Shown one piece after another: positions 21,377 to 30,463 of a stretch of 64,000 bases of DNA; position 1 is the stretch's first letter, and the number at the start of each line of letters is the position of its first letter. Below the pieces are notes generated by a model. It had not been told where the DNA came from, did no database searches, and saw only the letters and a list, made by a program, of their open reading frames with translations. Made by a program: the position numbers and the translations under genes. Source of the stretch: Bryobacterales bacterium (lineage in GTDB: Bacteria; Acidobacteriota; Terriglobia; Bryobacterales; UBA6623); NCBI GenBank assembly GCA_022824585.1, contig JAJDZN010000072.1, forward strand, positions 1-64,000, in the 5' to 3' direction.

Positions 21377-22845
21377 AGTTCGAGCACCTGCTCGCTTTCG
21401 AGATCGAAGCCCATCGCCTTGTTGCGGCGATGGGCCTCCACGCCCAGGCTCACTGCGACTTGGGAGCGGTAGCCGAGCTCGCCATCGAGCGGGGCGGGCT
21501 TGCGCGTCCGGATCGACTCCAGGAAGTGCTGCCGGAACGACTTCGACGGCGGGGCCTCTATGTGTAGCGACGGCATGACCGACAGCGCCTCGGCTCGCTC
21601 TTCGAACACCACTTGGAAGTAGCTGTCGCGCTCCTCGCCGGGAGACCGGATCTGAGGCCGAGACCGCGAGTCCTCGTCATAGCGCTGCTTCCAGCGCGGC
21701 TCTGCCAGCAGCGAGGACAGCACTTGGCGCTTGCGTCTCTCGGACAGGCCCGGGAAGTTGGTGGGCCGCACGGGGCGGCGCTCTTCGCTCCACGTTCCCA
21801 TGGCGTCCAAGCCGGCGCTCGCGACCCGCTCCTTGAATCCGTCGATGAAGGGCTCCTCCGGTACCAGGCGGATGCTTCGCGGGCGCAGGTGGTTGCCTTC
21901 GAAGTGGATGTTGGCCTCGTGGCCGCGCACGACGATAGGGAGCTCTACCGAGTTCTGGAGGGAGCCGGAGCACACGATGGTGTGCTTGCTGGGAAAATCC
22001 AGCGCCACGACGAGCGTGTCCGGCACCTCCATCACGGACTGGGGAGTGCCGTAGTTCCCGCCGGCAGAGACCGCCCGAATCGGGAACTCCCGGCCGAGGA
22101 CTTGGATCAGCGGCGTGACGTGGTGGTAGTACAGGTCGGTGGCAATCCCGCCGGAGTAGTCGCGGTAGCGCCTCCAGCGGAAGAACCTCTCGCGTGAGAA
22201 CGGCCTCTTCGGGGCGCTGCCGAGGAAGGCTTCCCAGTCCAAGTTCTCGGGACTGGCCGACTCGTCGATGGGGTAGTTGAACGGGGGCTCCCGGGTGTTG
22301 CGGCTACGGCTCGTCTGGCTCCAGAGGATCTTCCCCAGCAGGCCTGCCGAGACCAGCTTCCGAGCAGGCTCCCAGATCCCGTGGGCGATGTGTTCGCTGT
22401 CCACAGCGAGGATGCGACCGGTCTGCGTGGCGGTTTCCACCATCTGCTTGGCCTCGGCAATGGTCAAGCTCATCGGCTTTTCCACGTCCACGTCCTTGCC
22501 GGCCCGCATCGCTGCGATCGCCATTGGTGCGTGCCAGTGGTCGGGGGTGCAGACGATTACCGCGTCCACGTTCGGATCATGGATGAGGTCTTCGTAGCGC
22601 CGGTACCCCTTCGCCGATGTCTGCGTAACGCCTTGGTCTAGCCGCGGAGCGTAGATGTCGCAGACGGCGGTGACCCTTGAATCCCGGCTTTCGCTGAACT
22701 CGTTTAGGTGGCCGCGGGAAATATTGCCCAAGCCGATCACCCCGATACCGATGACGTCGTTTGCGCCTCGTATCCTCGAGTACGAGGCAGCTGTTGCTGC
22801 GATGGCGGCCCGACCTGCAAAGCCCCGGCGGGTAAGTGGCGTCAT
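21373..22845 (-). CDS. Gfo/Idh/MocA family oxidoreductase, Tat-exported
   Basis: About 490 residues. I chose the ATG at 22845 rather than 22854 because a TACAAT -10-like hexamer overlaps the earlier ATG and lies 7 nt before the later one. A Tat signal follows (TRRGFAGRAAIAATAASY). The Rossmann fold (GIGVIGLGNISRGHLNEF), the VDAVIVCTPDHWHAPMAIAAMRAGKDVDVEKPMSL motif with the conserved E-K-P, and a C-terminal sandwich domain define the family of NAD(P)-dependent sugar or polyol dehydrogenases. Exported members in this kind of organism are thought to keep their cofactor bound. The overlap with DUF1080 suggests that the two act on the same sugar. The exact substrate cannot be told. Confidence 0.9.
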   Translation of the reverse strand: MTPLTRRGFAGRAAIAATAASYSRIRGANDVIGIGVIGLGNISRGHLNEFSESRDSRVTAVCDIYAPRLDQGVTQTSAKGYRRYEDLIHDPNVDAVIVCTPDHWHAPMAIAAMRAGKDVDVEKPMSLTIAEAKQMVETATQTGRILAVDSEHIAHGIWEPARKLVSAGLLGKILWSQTSRSRNTREPPFNYPIDESASPENLDWEAFLGSAPKRPFSRERFFRWRRYRDYSGGIATDLYYHHVTPLIQVLGREFPIRAVSAGGNYGTPQSVMEVPDTLVVALDFPSKHTIVCSGSLQNSVELPIVVRGHEANIHFEGNHLRPRSIRLVPEEPFIDGFKERVASAGLDAMGTWSEERRPVRPTNFPGLSERRKRQVLSSLLAEPRWKQRYDEDSRSRPQIRSPGEERDSYFQVVFEERAEALSVMPSLHIEAPPSKSFRQHFLESIRTRKPAPLDGELGYRSQVAVSLGVEAHRRNKAMGFDLESEQVLEL

Positions 22846-22852
22846 TGAAGGC

Positions 22853-22858
22853 ATTGTA
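22853..22858 (-). promoter_or_regulatory. -10-like hexamer of the Gfo/Idh/MocA gene
   Basis: TACAAT on the minus strand, 7 nt before the ATG at 22845. No matching -35 and no Shine-Dalgarno are seen. It fits the leaderless pattern noted at other genes. Confidence 0.35.
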
Positions 22859-23170
22859 GTCGTAATGGACTTCGCCGGGAGCTTGGTCTTGTGGTTGACT
22901 TGGCTCGACTTCCCGCGACTATGGCGTCGACCCTTCGATCTCTATGCCGAACGGAGAACTCGCGCGCTAGCTCTATCGGGGACTCGGAATTCACGGGCAC
23001 TTGCCGATTCCGCGTCCCGCCCTTCCAGTCGGCGGGTGTCAGCGACCGAGCGCAATGTAGATCGCTTCACAGCATCGTCGCCCCCGCCTCCGGGCACTGC
23101 GGATGCTGAGCCTTCCGATGTCGTTCGGGTCCGTGAGGTCGACCATCGGCGGCACCTACTTGAATTCCAA
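22859..23170. other. Intergenic region with no supportable gene
   Basis: About 310 bp between two leftward genes. Several short open frames exist on both strands, but none shows a start signal plus a recognisable motif. It may hold the terminator of the SNF2 gene and the upstream promoter elements of the oxidoreductase gene; I see no clear stem-loop with a T tract. Confidence 0.35.
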
Positions 23171-25663
23171 TCAGGCACCACCGGAGAGCATCCGCGCCAG
23201 CCCGCCCAGGGCCTGCTCGATACGTGCTGCGTCGACGTTCTCCGGTAGTGGGACTGTGAGGACCGGACGGTTGGTTTCCGGGTCTGTCCGAACGAGTTGC
23301 GAGATGCCAGCCGGTGCGGTCGTGGGTGCCCCCCCTGGGGCCTGCTGCGCGACTTGGCCAGTGGGTTGGGCTGTCGGTCCGGCCAGCGCTTCGAGAAATC
23401 TAGCCCCGGCTTCGAAGAGCCCCGTCAGCGCCACCTCGATGCCGGGTGCGGCCGGAGGACGGTCGGCACCCCCGCCGGGCGGTGGCCCTGGCGTGTTGAC
23501 CGGCGACGGAGGGGGTTTTGGCGGCGTCGGGGTGTCGGGCTGCGCGCCGGAGGTTTGATCGGGTACTCCGGGCTCCTCGCGCTCGCCCGAGTCTGGTCCC
23601 GGATCCGCGGCCGGCGGGACAGACTCTGCCTGGCGCTCGCCACTATGCGCAGGCCCGGAGTCTTCATCCATCATCTCCTTGACCACTTTGAGAAATGTCG
23701 AGCGTCCAAGCTTCTCGAAGCTCACCTCGTCGGCCGTTGAATCGAAGAGCCCTGAAAACAGGGCTTTCTTCAGTTGCATCGTCTCCCAGACCCGCACTTC
23801 GATGCTCCCTTCCGTCAGCATGTGAATCACTTGCACGGGCTGGGCCTGGCCCATGCGGTGCACCCTTCCGATGCGCTGCTCCAACCGTGCCGGATTCCAG
23901 GGCGGCTCGAAGTTGATGACGGCCGATGCAGACTGGAGGTTGAGGCCCACCCCGCCCGCATCCGTCGACAGAAAGACCATGCAGCTGGGATCCTCTCGGA
24001 AGCGGTCCATCAGTGCGCCGCGCTTGGGCGAGGGAACGCCTCCGTGCAGGGAAACGAAGTCGATCCCTAGCTTGGCCAGTTCCTCTCCGGCGAGGCGGGT
24101 CATCCGCTCGTACTCGCTGAAGACAACGACCTTCCGTCCCTCCTCGACCGCGAGTTCGCGGATGATCTCTTTGAATTCGTCGAGCTTGGGAGAGTGGTTC
24201 GTCTCCTTGTCGAACAGGAATGTCGAATTGCAGAGCATCCGCATGTTCTGGATCGCACAAGTGATGCGGCGCAGGTCCACTTCCGACAGCCAGCCCTGTC
24301 TCTTCCATTTGCTCATCAGCCTGCCGAGAATCTCGTACTGCTCCGCGTAAGGGCCAGCTTGCTGCTCGGTTAGCGGAACGGAGAATACCTGATCGGTTCG
24401 CTCCGGCAGCTGCTTCAGCACCTCGTCGCGCCTCCTGCGTAGCAAGAGAGGCTCCAACTGCCTGTGGATCTGATTCAATCCGCGATAGCCGATCAGCTTG
24501 CCGGTCTCTGTGGTCTCGACGTGGTCGTGCAGGAAGCGGAAGGCGGGTCCCAGTGCGCGACCGTCCACGAACTCAACGACCGAGTAGAGTTCTTCGACTT
24601 TATTCTCCAGTGGCGTCCCAGTCAGCACGAACGCGTAACGGCTCTTGAGCTGCTTGACCGTTTGCGCCGTCTTGGTGGCCCAATTCCGGATGCGCTGCGC
24701 TTCGTCGAGAATGATCAGGTCGGGCGCGAGGGCTTGGATCGCCTCCATGTCCCACCGCACCAGTTCGTAATTGATGAGGTTGAAGAACTTCGCGTCCTCG
24801 TAGCGCTTGATCCTTCGTCGTCTGTCGCCGTCGACGACCTGCACGGACAGGTCGGAGAATTTCTCGATTTCGGTCTTCCACTGGTACTTTACGGAGGCAG
24901 GCGAGATCACCAAGACGCGCTCTATTCCCCGCCGACGCTTCAGGAGCGCGGCTGCTGCGACGGCTTGGACGGTTTTTCCCAGTCCCATGTCGTCGGCCAG
25001 CACAACGCGGCCGCGGCTAGCCGCAAACAGGACACCGCGCATCTGGTACGGAAACAGCGAGACCTTCACCAGTCCGGGAAGGATCGATTGGCCCGCCTCG
25101 ATCTTCCTGAGCTGCTCGCTCTCCCACGCGAGGCCTTCGGCCCGCTCGTTCACGCGGTCTACGTAGTCGATGACGTCGCTGTAGACAACGGCCGTCCCGT
25201 CGGCACGCCGCAGTTCCCCAAGAATGGAGGCGAAGCGGGAATACTGTGCCTTCGGCAGGAGCCCTGATTCGTCGAAGTAATCGGCTGCGACCGCCCCGAG
25301 CATCGGATCGGGCCTGTCGGGAAGCTTCAACTGCACTTCAAGGCTCTCCCCGTACAGGAGGGAGAGGGAGGCGCGCTCGCGCTCGTAACGCTTGTGCTCC
25401 AGCTTCGAGCGGTACCGGCGACGCAAACGTGCAAGCAGGCTCTCGATGTGCTTGCATGTTCCCAAGGTGTTGCGGGCGAAATCGGGACAGGAGCAGTAGT
25501 TGTCGAAGAGGCCCGGGCCGCGCATTGCGATCCTGTACTCGGAGCCGCTGGCTGAAAGCACCTGGTAATCGCCGAACGGCTGGCCCTTGGGCTGAGAGAG
25601 GATCTGCTTGATTGCTTCGCTCGCGCGTTTCTGGCGTGCTTGGATCTGTTCTTCGACTAGCAT
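23171..25663 (-). CDS. SWIM zinc-finger SNF2-family helicase
   Basis: 830 residues. An N-terminal SWIM zinc finger (C57-x-C59, C70-x-H72) is followed by a SNF2/Rad54-type ATPase: Walker A DDMGLGKT near 224-231, a DEAQ box at 320-323, LTGTPLENK, and in the second lobe FLSTDAGGVGLNLQSASAVINFEPPWNPARLEQRIGRVHRMGQ. Bacterial SWIM-SNF2 (HepA/RapA-like) proteins are ATP-driven DNA or nucleoprotein translocases; specific targets are unknown. Past residue about 665 there is a low-complexity acidic then Pro/Thr/Gly-rich linker (to about 760) and a small helical end, which are not part of the usual family. No restriction or defence partners lie beside it. Confidence 0.9.
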   Translation of the reverse strand: MLVEEQIQARQKRASEAIKQILSQPKGQPFGDYQVLSASGSEYRIAMRGPGLFDNYCSCPDFARNTLGTCKHIESLLARLRRRYRSKLEHKRYERERASLSLLYGESLEVQLKLPDRPDPMLGAVAADYFDESGLLPKAQYSRFASILGELRRADGTAVVYSDVIDYVDRVNERAEGLAWESEQLRKIEAGQSILPGLVKVSLFPYQMRGVLFAASRGRVVLADDMGLGKTVQAVAAAALLKRRRGIERVLVISPASVKYQWKTEIEKFSDLSVQVVDGDRRRRIKRYEDAKFFNLINYELVRWDMEAIQALAPDLIILDEAQRIRNWATKTAQTVKQLKSRYAFVLTGTPLENKVEELYSVVEFVDGRALGPAFRFLHDHVETTETGKLIGYRGLNQIHRQLEPLLLRRRRDEVLKQLPERTDQVFSVPLTEQQAGPYAEQYEILGRLMSKWKRQGWLSEVDLRRITCAIQNMRMLCNSTFLFDKETNHSPKLDEFKEIIRELAVEEGRKVVVFSEYERMTRLAGEELAKLGIDFVSLHGGVPSPKRGALMDRFREDPSCMVFLSTDAGGVGLNLQSASAVINFEPPWNPARLEQRIGRVHRMGQAQPVQVIHMLTEGSIEVRVWETMQLKKALFSGLFDSTADEVSFEKLGRSTFLKVVKEMMDEDSGPAHSGERQAESVPPAADPGPDSGEREEPGVPDQTSGAQPDTPTPPKPPPSPVNTPGPPPGGGADRPPAAPGIEVALTGLFEAGARFLEALAGPTAQPTGQVAQQAPGGAPTTAPAGISQLVRTDPETNRPVLTVPLPENVDAARIEQALGGLARMLSGGA

Positions 25664-25853
25664 GACTCGCTTCTTTGCCTACCCGCGGCGGCACCCGGCC
25701 GCGCATGGTTTCCAACTATCGTAGCGATCCCTGACCAGACCTCCGCTGCGGCTGAGGCGAGGACGCGCGTTGCCTTGCCGCTAAGTTCTGCGAGGCCCGT
25801 TGCCTCCGGCTGAAGCGGGGGGCAGGGAGGCGTGCCAGCCGTCCTGCGGAGAC

Positions 25854-25884
25854 TTGAGAGTGGACTGTCGCAGGCCGCTATGAT
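25854..25884 (+). promoter_or_regulatory. Putative promoter of the PQQ-like propeller gene
   Basis: TTGAGA at 25854-25859 and TATGAT at 25879-25884, separated by 19 bp, which is longer than the usual 17. The GTG start lies 32 nt further downstream. Confidence 0.35.
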
Positions 25885-25916
25885 TCCCGGCCGCGGAGCG
25901 GTCGTCACTATTCGAG

Positions 25917-27395
25917 GTGTGCGAGAATCACGTCTTGAAGCCAGCGGTGGCGTCCATATTGCTGATCGCTTGCTGCCTCGTGGCGGCCACGCGATTCGAG
26001 GATCCCAAGCCGCCCGAGCCGGCCTCTATCGAAGAGCGCGCCGCGGTCGAGCCGACAGCCCATCCCGGCGTAACGCTCCACGCACGGCCCGCACCGCTCG
26101 CGCCCGGGGCGGTGACCGAAGACTGGCCGGCTTTTCTCGGTCGCAGCGGACAGCCGGCCTCCGGCGAGACCAACCTCTTGCGCGCGTTCGGACAGGACGG
26201 GCCGAAGCTCTTATGGGAGCTGTCCAAAGGCACCGGCTACAGCTCGCCATCGATCCAAGGCGACTACCTCGTATACCTCCACCGTTCAGGGAACGAAGAG
26301 GCTATCGAGTGCCTGCGGCCCGAAACAGGGGAGCGCTACTGGAGCTATCGGTACCCGACAGATTTCAGCGACCGCTATGGCTACAACAACGGTCCGCGCT
26401 CGAGTCCGGTCATCGATGGCGACCATGTGTACACCTACGGTGCGCAAGGGAAGCTGCACTGCCTCCTTCTCAAGACGGGACAGGTCGTCTGGCGCCGCGA
26501 CGTCGCCGCCGAGTTCAGGGTGCCCCAGGACTTCTTCGGGATCGCCACAACGCCGTTGATCGAAGGGGACCTGCTGATCTTGAACGTAGGCGCTCCGGGT
26601 GGTCCCGAGGTGGTCGCCTTCGACAAGTTGACTGGACGCATGGTCTGGGGTGTTGGCGACCAGTGGGGGGCCAGCTACGCAACCCCGGTCATCGCCCGTG
26701 TCCACGGCAAGCGGCGGCTGTTCGTGCTCGGCGGCGGCGAGAGCAGGCCTCCGACCGGCGGGCTGCTGTCAATCAATCCGCTCGACGGCGGGCTGGACTT
26801 CAGATTCCCCTGGCGCAGCCGCAGTTTCGAGTCTGTCAATGCATCCTGTCCGGTCGTGACCGGCAATCGGGTGCTTGTCTCGGCCACTTACCGTACCGGA
26901 GCGGCGCTGATCGAAGTGAAGTCCGACTGGACATTCGCCAAGCTCTGGGAGAACTCCGATTTCGATCTGCACTGGACGACCGCCGTCTACGATCAAGGCC
27001 ACTACTACGCGTTCTCGGGCCGCAACGAGCCAGACGCGAAGCTGACCTGCGTGAATGCCGGCAGCGGGGAGACGGTTTGGAGCGAGTCTCTGGAGTGGCA
27101 GGAAACTGTGCAGGTGCAGGGAGAGGCGCGGGCCTTCCACGCCAGTCCCTTGCGGGGCAACTTGCTGAAGGTAGACGGCAGGTTCCTCGCACTCGGCGAG
27201 CACGGGCACCTGATGTGGCTGGATCTCTCTCCTGCGGGCCCGAAAATCTTGGACCGCGCCAGGCTGTTCTTGGCCCGCGAGACGTGGGCCCCGCCGGTCA
27301 TCAGTCGCGGGCTCCTCTACGTGAGCCAGAACTCGCGTTCCATCGACCCGCCCGCCGGCCCGCGCTTGCTCTGCTTTGACTTGCGGGGCCGGTAA
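25917..27395 (+). CDS. Exported PQQ-binding-like beta-propeller protein
   Basis: 492 residues from a GTG start. A hydrophobic signal (AVASILLIACCLVAA) is followed by a propeller with PQQ-domain-like blades: DWPAFLGRSGQPASGETN (the usual WPxFRG opening), SSPSIQGDYLVYLH, SSPVIDGDHVYTYGAQGKLHCLLLKTGQVVWRRDV, ATPVIARVHGKRRLFVLGGGE, SCPVVTGNRVLVSA and a final YVSQNS strand. Proteins of this type in Acidobacteriota and Planctomycetota are often called PQQ-binding-like. Whether it binds a quinone or is only a scaffold or sugar-binding propeller cannot be told, and no Asp/Glu catalytic set of alcohol dehydrogenases is evident. It stands alone and is convergent with the glycosyltransferase gene. Confidence 0.85.
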   Translation: MCENHVLKPAVASILLIACCLVAATRFEDPKPPEPASIEERAAVEPTAHPGVTLHARPAPLAPGAVTEDWPAFLGRSGQPASGETNLLRAFGQDGPKLLWELSKGTGYSSPSIQGDYLVYLHRSGNEEAIECLRPETGERYWSYRYPTDFSDRYGYNNGPRSSPVIDGDHVYTYGAQGKLHCLLLKTGQVVWRRDVAAEFRVPQDFFGIATTPLIEGDLLILNVGAPGGPEVVAFDKLTGRMVWGVGDQWGASYATPVIARVHGKRRLFVLGGGESRPPTGGLLSINPLDGGLDFRFPWRSRSFESVNASCPVVTGNRVLVSATYRTGAALIEVKSDWTFAKLWENSDFDLHWTTAVYDQGHYYAFSGRNEPDAKLTCVNAGSGETVWSESLEWQETVQVQGEARAFHASPLRGNLLKVDGRFLALGEHGHLMWLDLSPAGPKILDRARLFLARETWAPPVISRGLLYVSQNSRSIDPPAGPRLLCFDLRGR

Positions 27396-27460
27396 CGGCA
27401 GCGGCGGCGAACCGTCCTGCAGATGCCATCGGTTCCGCCCGCACGGCCTGAGCGCGGTTG

Positions 27461-29785
27461 TCACGGTTGCTCCGGTAACACCTCGAACAGCATTGCCGTG
27501 CGGTCGACGAACACCTTGCGCAGGCCCCAGCGACCAGGCTGGCTCGCCACGGCTCGGGCCTGTGGGAAGTAAGGGTCGCGGGGGTCCACGTTGAAGACCA
27601 CGTAGTCGATACCGTGCTGTCGCAGCAGCGCCGCCGCAGATGTGTGCGCGGCGCCCGGGGAAACCTCGATTCCGACGAATTCAAAGGACTCCGGGCGCAC
27701 CCGCTCCCAGCCGCCTGCGGGGGCAAGCACCGCGAACTCCAGAGTGGCCTGCGTAGCCGCCGCTCTTCCGGGATGCACCAGCTCGATTCCGTCCACGACC
27801 AAGCTCCGGTCGAAGCGGATCTCGAGTTCCATTCCCGATGCTGCCGGTTGGCGCGATGTCCACCTGGTGAACGGATTCCCGTCAATCATCCGATCTGCGT
27901 GCCACGGCAGAGGCTGCGCTCGCGGGATCCACTGCGGACTCGCGGGTACGGGGCGGCCGTTGCTAAGCACGCGAAACTCGGAGGCCGACCAAGAAGTGGC
28001 GTTGTGGTCGCGAGCCTGCTCCACGCGCACCCCTCGGACGGGGCGCGGCGGCCACGCTGCGCGGACCGCGCTGTCAGGAGAATGGGAGGGCTTCAGGGGA
28101 GCTAGCACCGCATCGGACAGGTCTTGGTTCTCCAGCCCTTGGTAGGAAACAAGGAGTTCTGCATCGAAGTACGCTTCCGGCAGGTCGGTGAAGGACAGCA
28201 CGCGCATCTCGTTGCCGCCGAGCTGGCCGATCCGGTCAGCCAGCAAGAAGAACTTCACGTTTCTGGCTAGGTGCCATTTCTGAGGCTCCAGGCGGAGCGC
28301 CGCCCGCCACGGCAAGCCTTCCACGCTCCACAGGTCGGGGTGGTACCAGCGCGAGCGCTGGCCGGGCCATGACGTGACGCACTGGCCGGCCAGCAAGAGC
28401 GCGACGAGACCGTGGCGCAGCCGGAGCGGTGCCATCTCCAATGCCATGCCGATGGCTAGCAGGGCGAACGGCAAGCTGGGGATCAGGAATCTCGCTCCGG
28501 CGTTGGCAAACCAAGGTGTCGCGCTGACCACGGCCGCAGCGAGCAGGGCGCGGGTCAGCGGTCTCTTCCAAGCGAGCAGGGCGATTGGCAGCAGCAGGAT
28601 CATCCAGCCCAGCGAGCCGGCGTAGCGCTCGCCGAAGACTAGGTCGAACGGTGCTGCGAGGAGCTGTTCCCAGCGGTCGAACGGGCCCTGGCGATAAGAG
28701 CGCATCGCGAACTTGTAGGCCGTCTCCCACTCAACGCTGAAATACGGATTGGGGAACCAGCTGTTGAAGAATGGCGCGAGGGGATTGCCCGTGAAAATCG
28801 CGTTCTTGACCAACCAGGGCAGGCCGACAATAGCTGCAGGGACTCCGGCCCATACGAGCAGTCCCGCCGCGGACCTCGCCGAGCTTCCTTGGAACAGGCG
28901 GTGAAGCGCCGCCGCGAAGGCAGCGGTGACCGCGATCACGCCCGTGTACTTGATGGCGAACGAGAACCCGATCAGAACTCCGAGGACCACTAGCCATTGC
29001 CGCTCTCCGTCGCGCCACCACAGCAGCAGCACGCAGAAGACTGCGAACAGAGCGAAAGCCAGGGCGCAGTCGTTGTAGGCGGAGGTCGCGTCCGGGATGA
29101 CGACCGGGCACGTGAAGTAGACCACCGTGGCGAACGCGCCCGCGAGCTCGGCCCGGAATCTCTTGGCAAGGCATAGGATCCCGCCCGCCGTGGCGATCAG
29201 AAAAGACAGGTGGACGAGCTTTGCCGCTGATTCGCGCCCGATCGCGTAGGCGAACAGGTACAGCATCTCCGCCCCCTGCGAGAGTTGGGCGTAAACGTTG
29301 GTGGTGATCGCTTCGAAGCCGTGCGACCGGTAGTAGCGGTGCACGAGGCCGAGGTGATAGCCCATTGCATCCGTTCTGGTTTCGGGCGCAAGCGTGTGGA
29401 CGACGTACAGAATGCCGTAGACCGCGGCTGGAACGTAGAGGAGCAGTCGCGCGAAGCGTGGCGCAGAGCTAGGCTCCAAAGCCAATGCCGGCCACTTCCA
29501 ACGGCCCCACCGGTACCAAGCCAGCGCGATTGCCGCGAACGTGCCCAGCGCAGTGGTGTCGTAGAACCATCCGGCGGCGCAGAGAGCGAAGACCAACGTG
29601 CTCAGCACCGCGGATCCGCAGCCGAAGGCGAGCAGCCAGCCCTCCGCCGACGTTAGCTTTCCTCGCAGGCCGCGCAGCTGGCCAATCGCTGTCCGGCCAA
29701 TCAGACAGGCCGTTACAACAGCAAGCGTGCCTCCGGCCAGCACGCTTGCCAGTCGATCCAAGGCTTCGAAGAGCGTGGCTTCCAT
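27461..29785 (-). CDS. Polytopic membrane glycosyltransferase (GT39/PMT-like) with C-terminal discoidin-like domain
   Basis: About 774 residues from the ATG at 29785; an earlier start at 29812 is possible. Some 12 or more hydrophobic helices fill the first 500 residues. The first extracytoplasmic loop has TDAMGYHLGLVHRYYRSHGF, the D-x-x-x-Y-H-L pattern of lipid-sugar-dependent GT-C transferases. The soluble C-terminal part (about 590-774) includes a stretch like a discoidin or carbohydrate-binding sandwich (DGNPFTRWTSRQPAASGMELEIRFDRSLVVDGIEL) and an ending typical of such enzymes (AALLRQHGIDYVVFN). It probably transfers a sugar from an undecaprenyl-linked donor outside the membrane. A GT2 gene that could make the lipid-linked donor lies about 680 bp upstream in the same direction. 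Confidence 0.8.
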   Translation of the reverse strand: MEATLFEALDRLASVLAGGTLAVVTACLIGRTAIGQLRGLRGKLTSAEGWLLAFGCGSAVLSTLVFALCAAGWFYDTTALGTFAAIALAWYRWGRWKWPALALEPSSAPRFARLLLYVPAAVYGILYVVHTLAPETRTDAMGYHLGLVHRYYRSHGFEAITTNVYAQLSQGAEMLYLFAYAIGRESAAKLVHLSFLIATAGGILCLAKRFRAELAGAFATVVYFTCPVVIPDATSAYNDCALAFALFAVFCVLLLWWRDGERQWLVVLGVLIGFSFAIKYTGVIAVTAAFAAALHRLFQGSSARSAAGLLVWAGVPAAIVGLPWLVKNAIFTGNPLAPFFNSWFPNPYFSVEWETAYKFAMRSYRQGPFDRWEQLLAAPFDLVFGERYAGSLGWMILLLPIALLAWKRPLTRALLAAAVVSATPWFANAGARFLIPSLPFALLAIGMALEMAPLRLRHGLVALLLAGQCVTSWPGQRSRWYHPDLWSVEGLPWRAALRLEPQKWHLARNVKFFLLADRIGQLGGNEMRVLSFTDLPEAYFDAELLVSYQGLENQDLSDAVLAPLKPSHSPDSAVRAAWPPRPVRGVRVEQARDHNATSWSASEFRVLSNGRPVPASPQWIPRAQPLPWHADRMIDGNPFTRWTSRQPAASGMELEIRFDRSLVVDGIELVHPGRAAATQATLEFAVLAPAGGWERVRPESFEFVGIEVSPGAAHTSAAALLRQHGIDYVVFNVDPRDPYFPQARAVASQPGRWGLRKVFVDRTAMLFEVLPEQP

Positions 29786-29799
29786 GTGGGTCTGCGACC

Positions 29800-29948
29800 A
29801 GCGCTTGACCAAGCATACGGACTTCGGCCAGAGCCCGCACGCCGAACCGCACGCAGCGTTCCATCACAGCCCGAGTCGGGCGCGACGGATTCCAGTGGCC
29901 TCTTCGCAGCGCACGGGACGATCGCATGCCGGTGCCGACAGCGATCAG
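29800..29948 (-). pseudogene. Decayed vapC toxin following the VapB antitoxin
   Basis: Right after the antitoxin, on the same strand, the frame reads LIAVGTGMRSS and about 25 codons later VRALAEVRM. Family VapC toxins paired with this antitoxin type start MIAVDTN and carry a V-x-A-L-A-E-G segment about 30 residues in. The codon at the expected start is CTG and overlaps the antitoxin stop as CTGA, exactly where ATGA would be. The first catalytic Asp is Gly. The frame continues into unrelated sequence over the glycosyltransferase start. I read this as a toxin inactivated by start-codon loss, active-site change and loss of its 3' part. This is inferred by eye only. Confidence 0.45.
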
Positions 29949-30193
29949 CGGGACCGCCGGCTCTCGTAGATCAACTCGCGCGCCTCGGGCCAGGTCTGCC
30001 CCTCGAGCGGGTCAGGGCTGTTCGGGTCGCCGACTCTCAGATCGGGGAGAGTGTACTGGTTCGGGATTGATGGATCATCTAGCACGCGCCGTAGCCCATC
30101 CTCGACGACGGCGCGAAGTGAACGTCCCGTCTTCTGGGCGTGGCGCTTGGCTCGAATCAGGATCTCATCGTGAATCTCGATCGTCGTCTTCAT
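29945..30193 (-). CDS. VapB-family (ribbon-helix-helix) antitoxin, orphan
   Basis: 82 residues. The ATG at 30193 is chosen because the ribbon-helix-helix domain starts there: MKTTIEIHDEILIRAKRHA then KTGRSLRAVVEDGLRRVL. The tail (PDLRVGDPNSP, EARELIYESRR) is the toxin-binding part. Such antitoxins dimerise through the beta ribbon, bind their own promoter and neutralise a PIN-domain VapC RNase. Upstream TAATAT/TATGTT motifs lie 5-11 nt before the start, so initiation may be leaderless. The expected vapC directly downstream is a decayed remnant. Confidence 0.8.
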   Translation of the reverse strand: MKTTIEIHDEILIRAKRHAQKTGRSLRAVVEDGLRRVLDDPSIPNQYTLPDLRVGDPNSPDPLEGQTWPEARELIYESRRSR

Positions 30194-30463
30194 GGCCCAT
30201 ATTAAACATAGGAGATGACATGGGGGCATCGCTTCAGTGCAGCGCGAATGCTGCTACGGCGGAACGCCAGAGTGTCCACCCGAGCGGGAAAGCGCCATCC
30301 GCTGCGTTTCCGGGATCCGAGGACAGGGCAGAATCTGCTGACGTTCGAAGAGTTGCGCGGAATCTGCGGGAGCCGCAGGCGAGACCGCGGAGGGAAATGC
30401 CATCCTGCGCGGGACCGAACGCGCAGACCGTCGCGTCCGTGTTACGGTCGGCCTTCATCGTGC

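Noticed and set aside
22655-23248. Plus-strand open frame of 197 codons in the gap before the SNF2 gene
   Set aside because: Starts inside the Gfo/Idh gene, overlaps the end of the SNF2 gene, and has no recognisable motif or start signal.
29469-29927. 152-codon minus-strand frame across the glycosyltransferase start
   Set aside because: Only its first about 40 codons resemble a VapC toxin; the rest is a shadow of the glycosyltransferase, so I call it a pseudogene remnant and not a gene.
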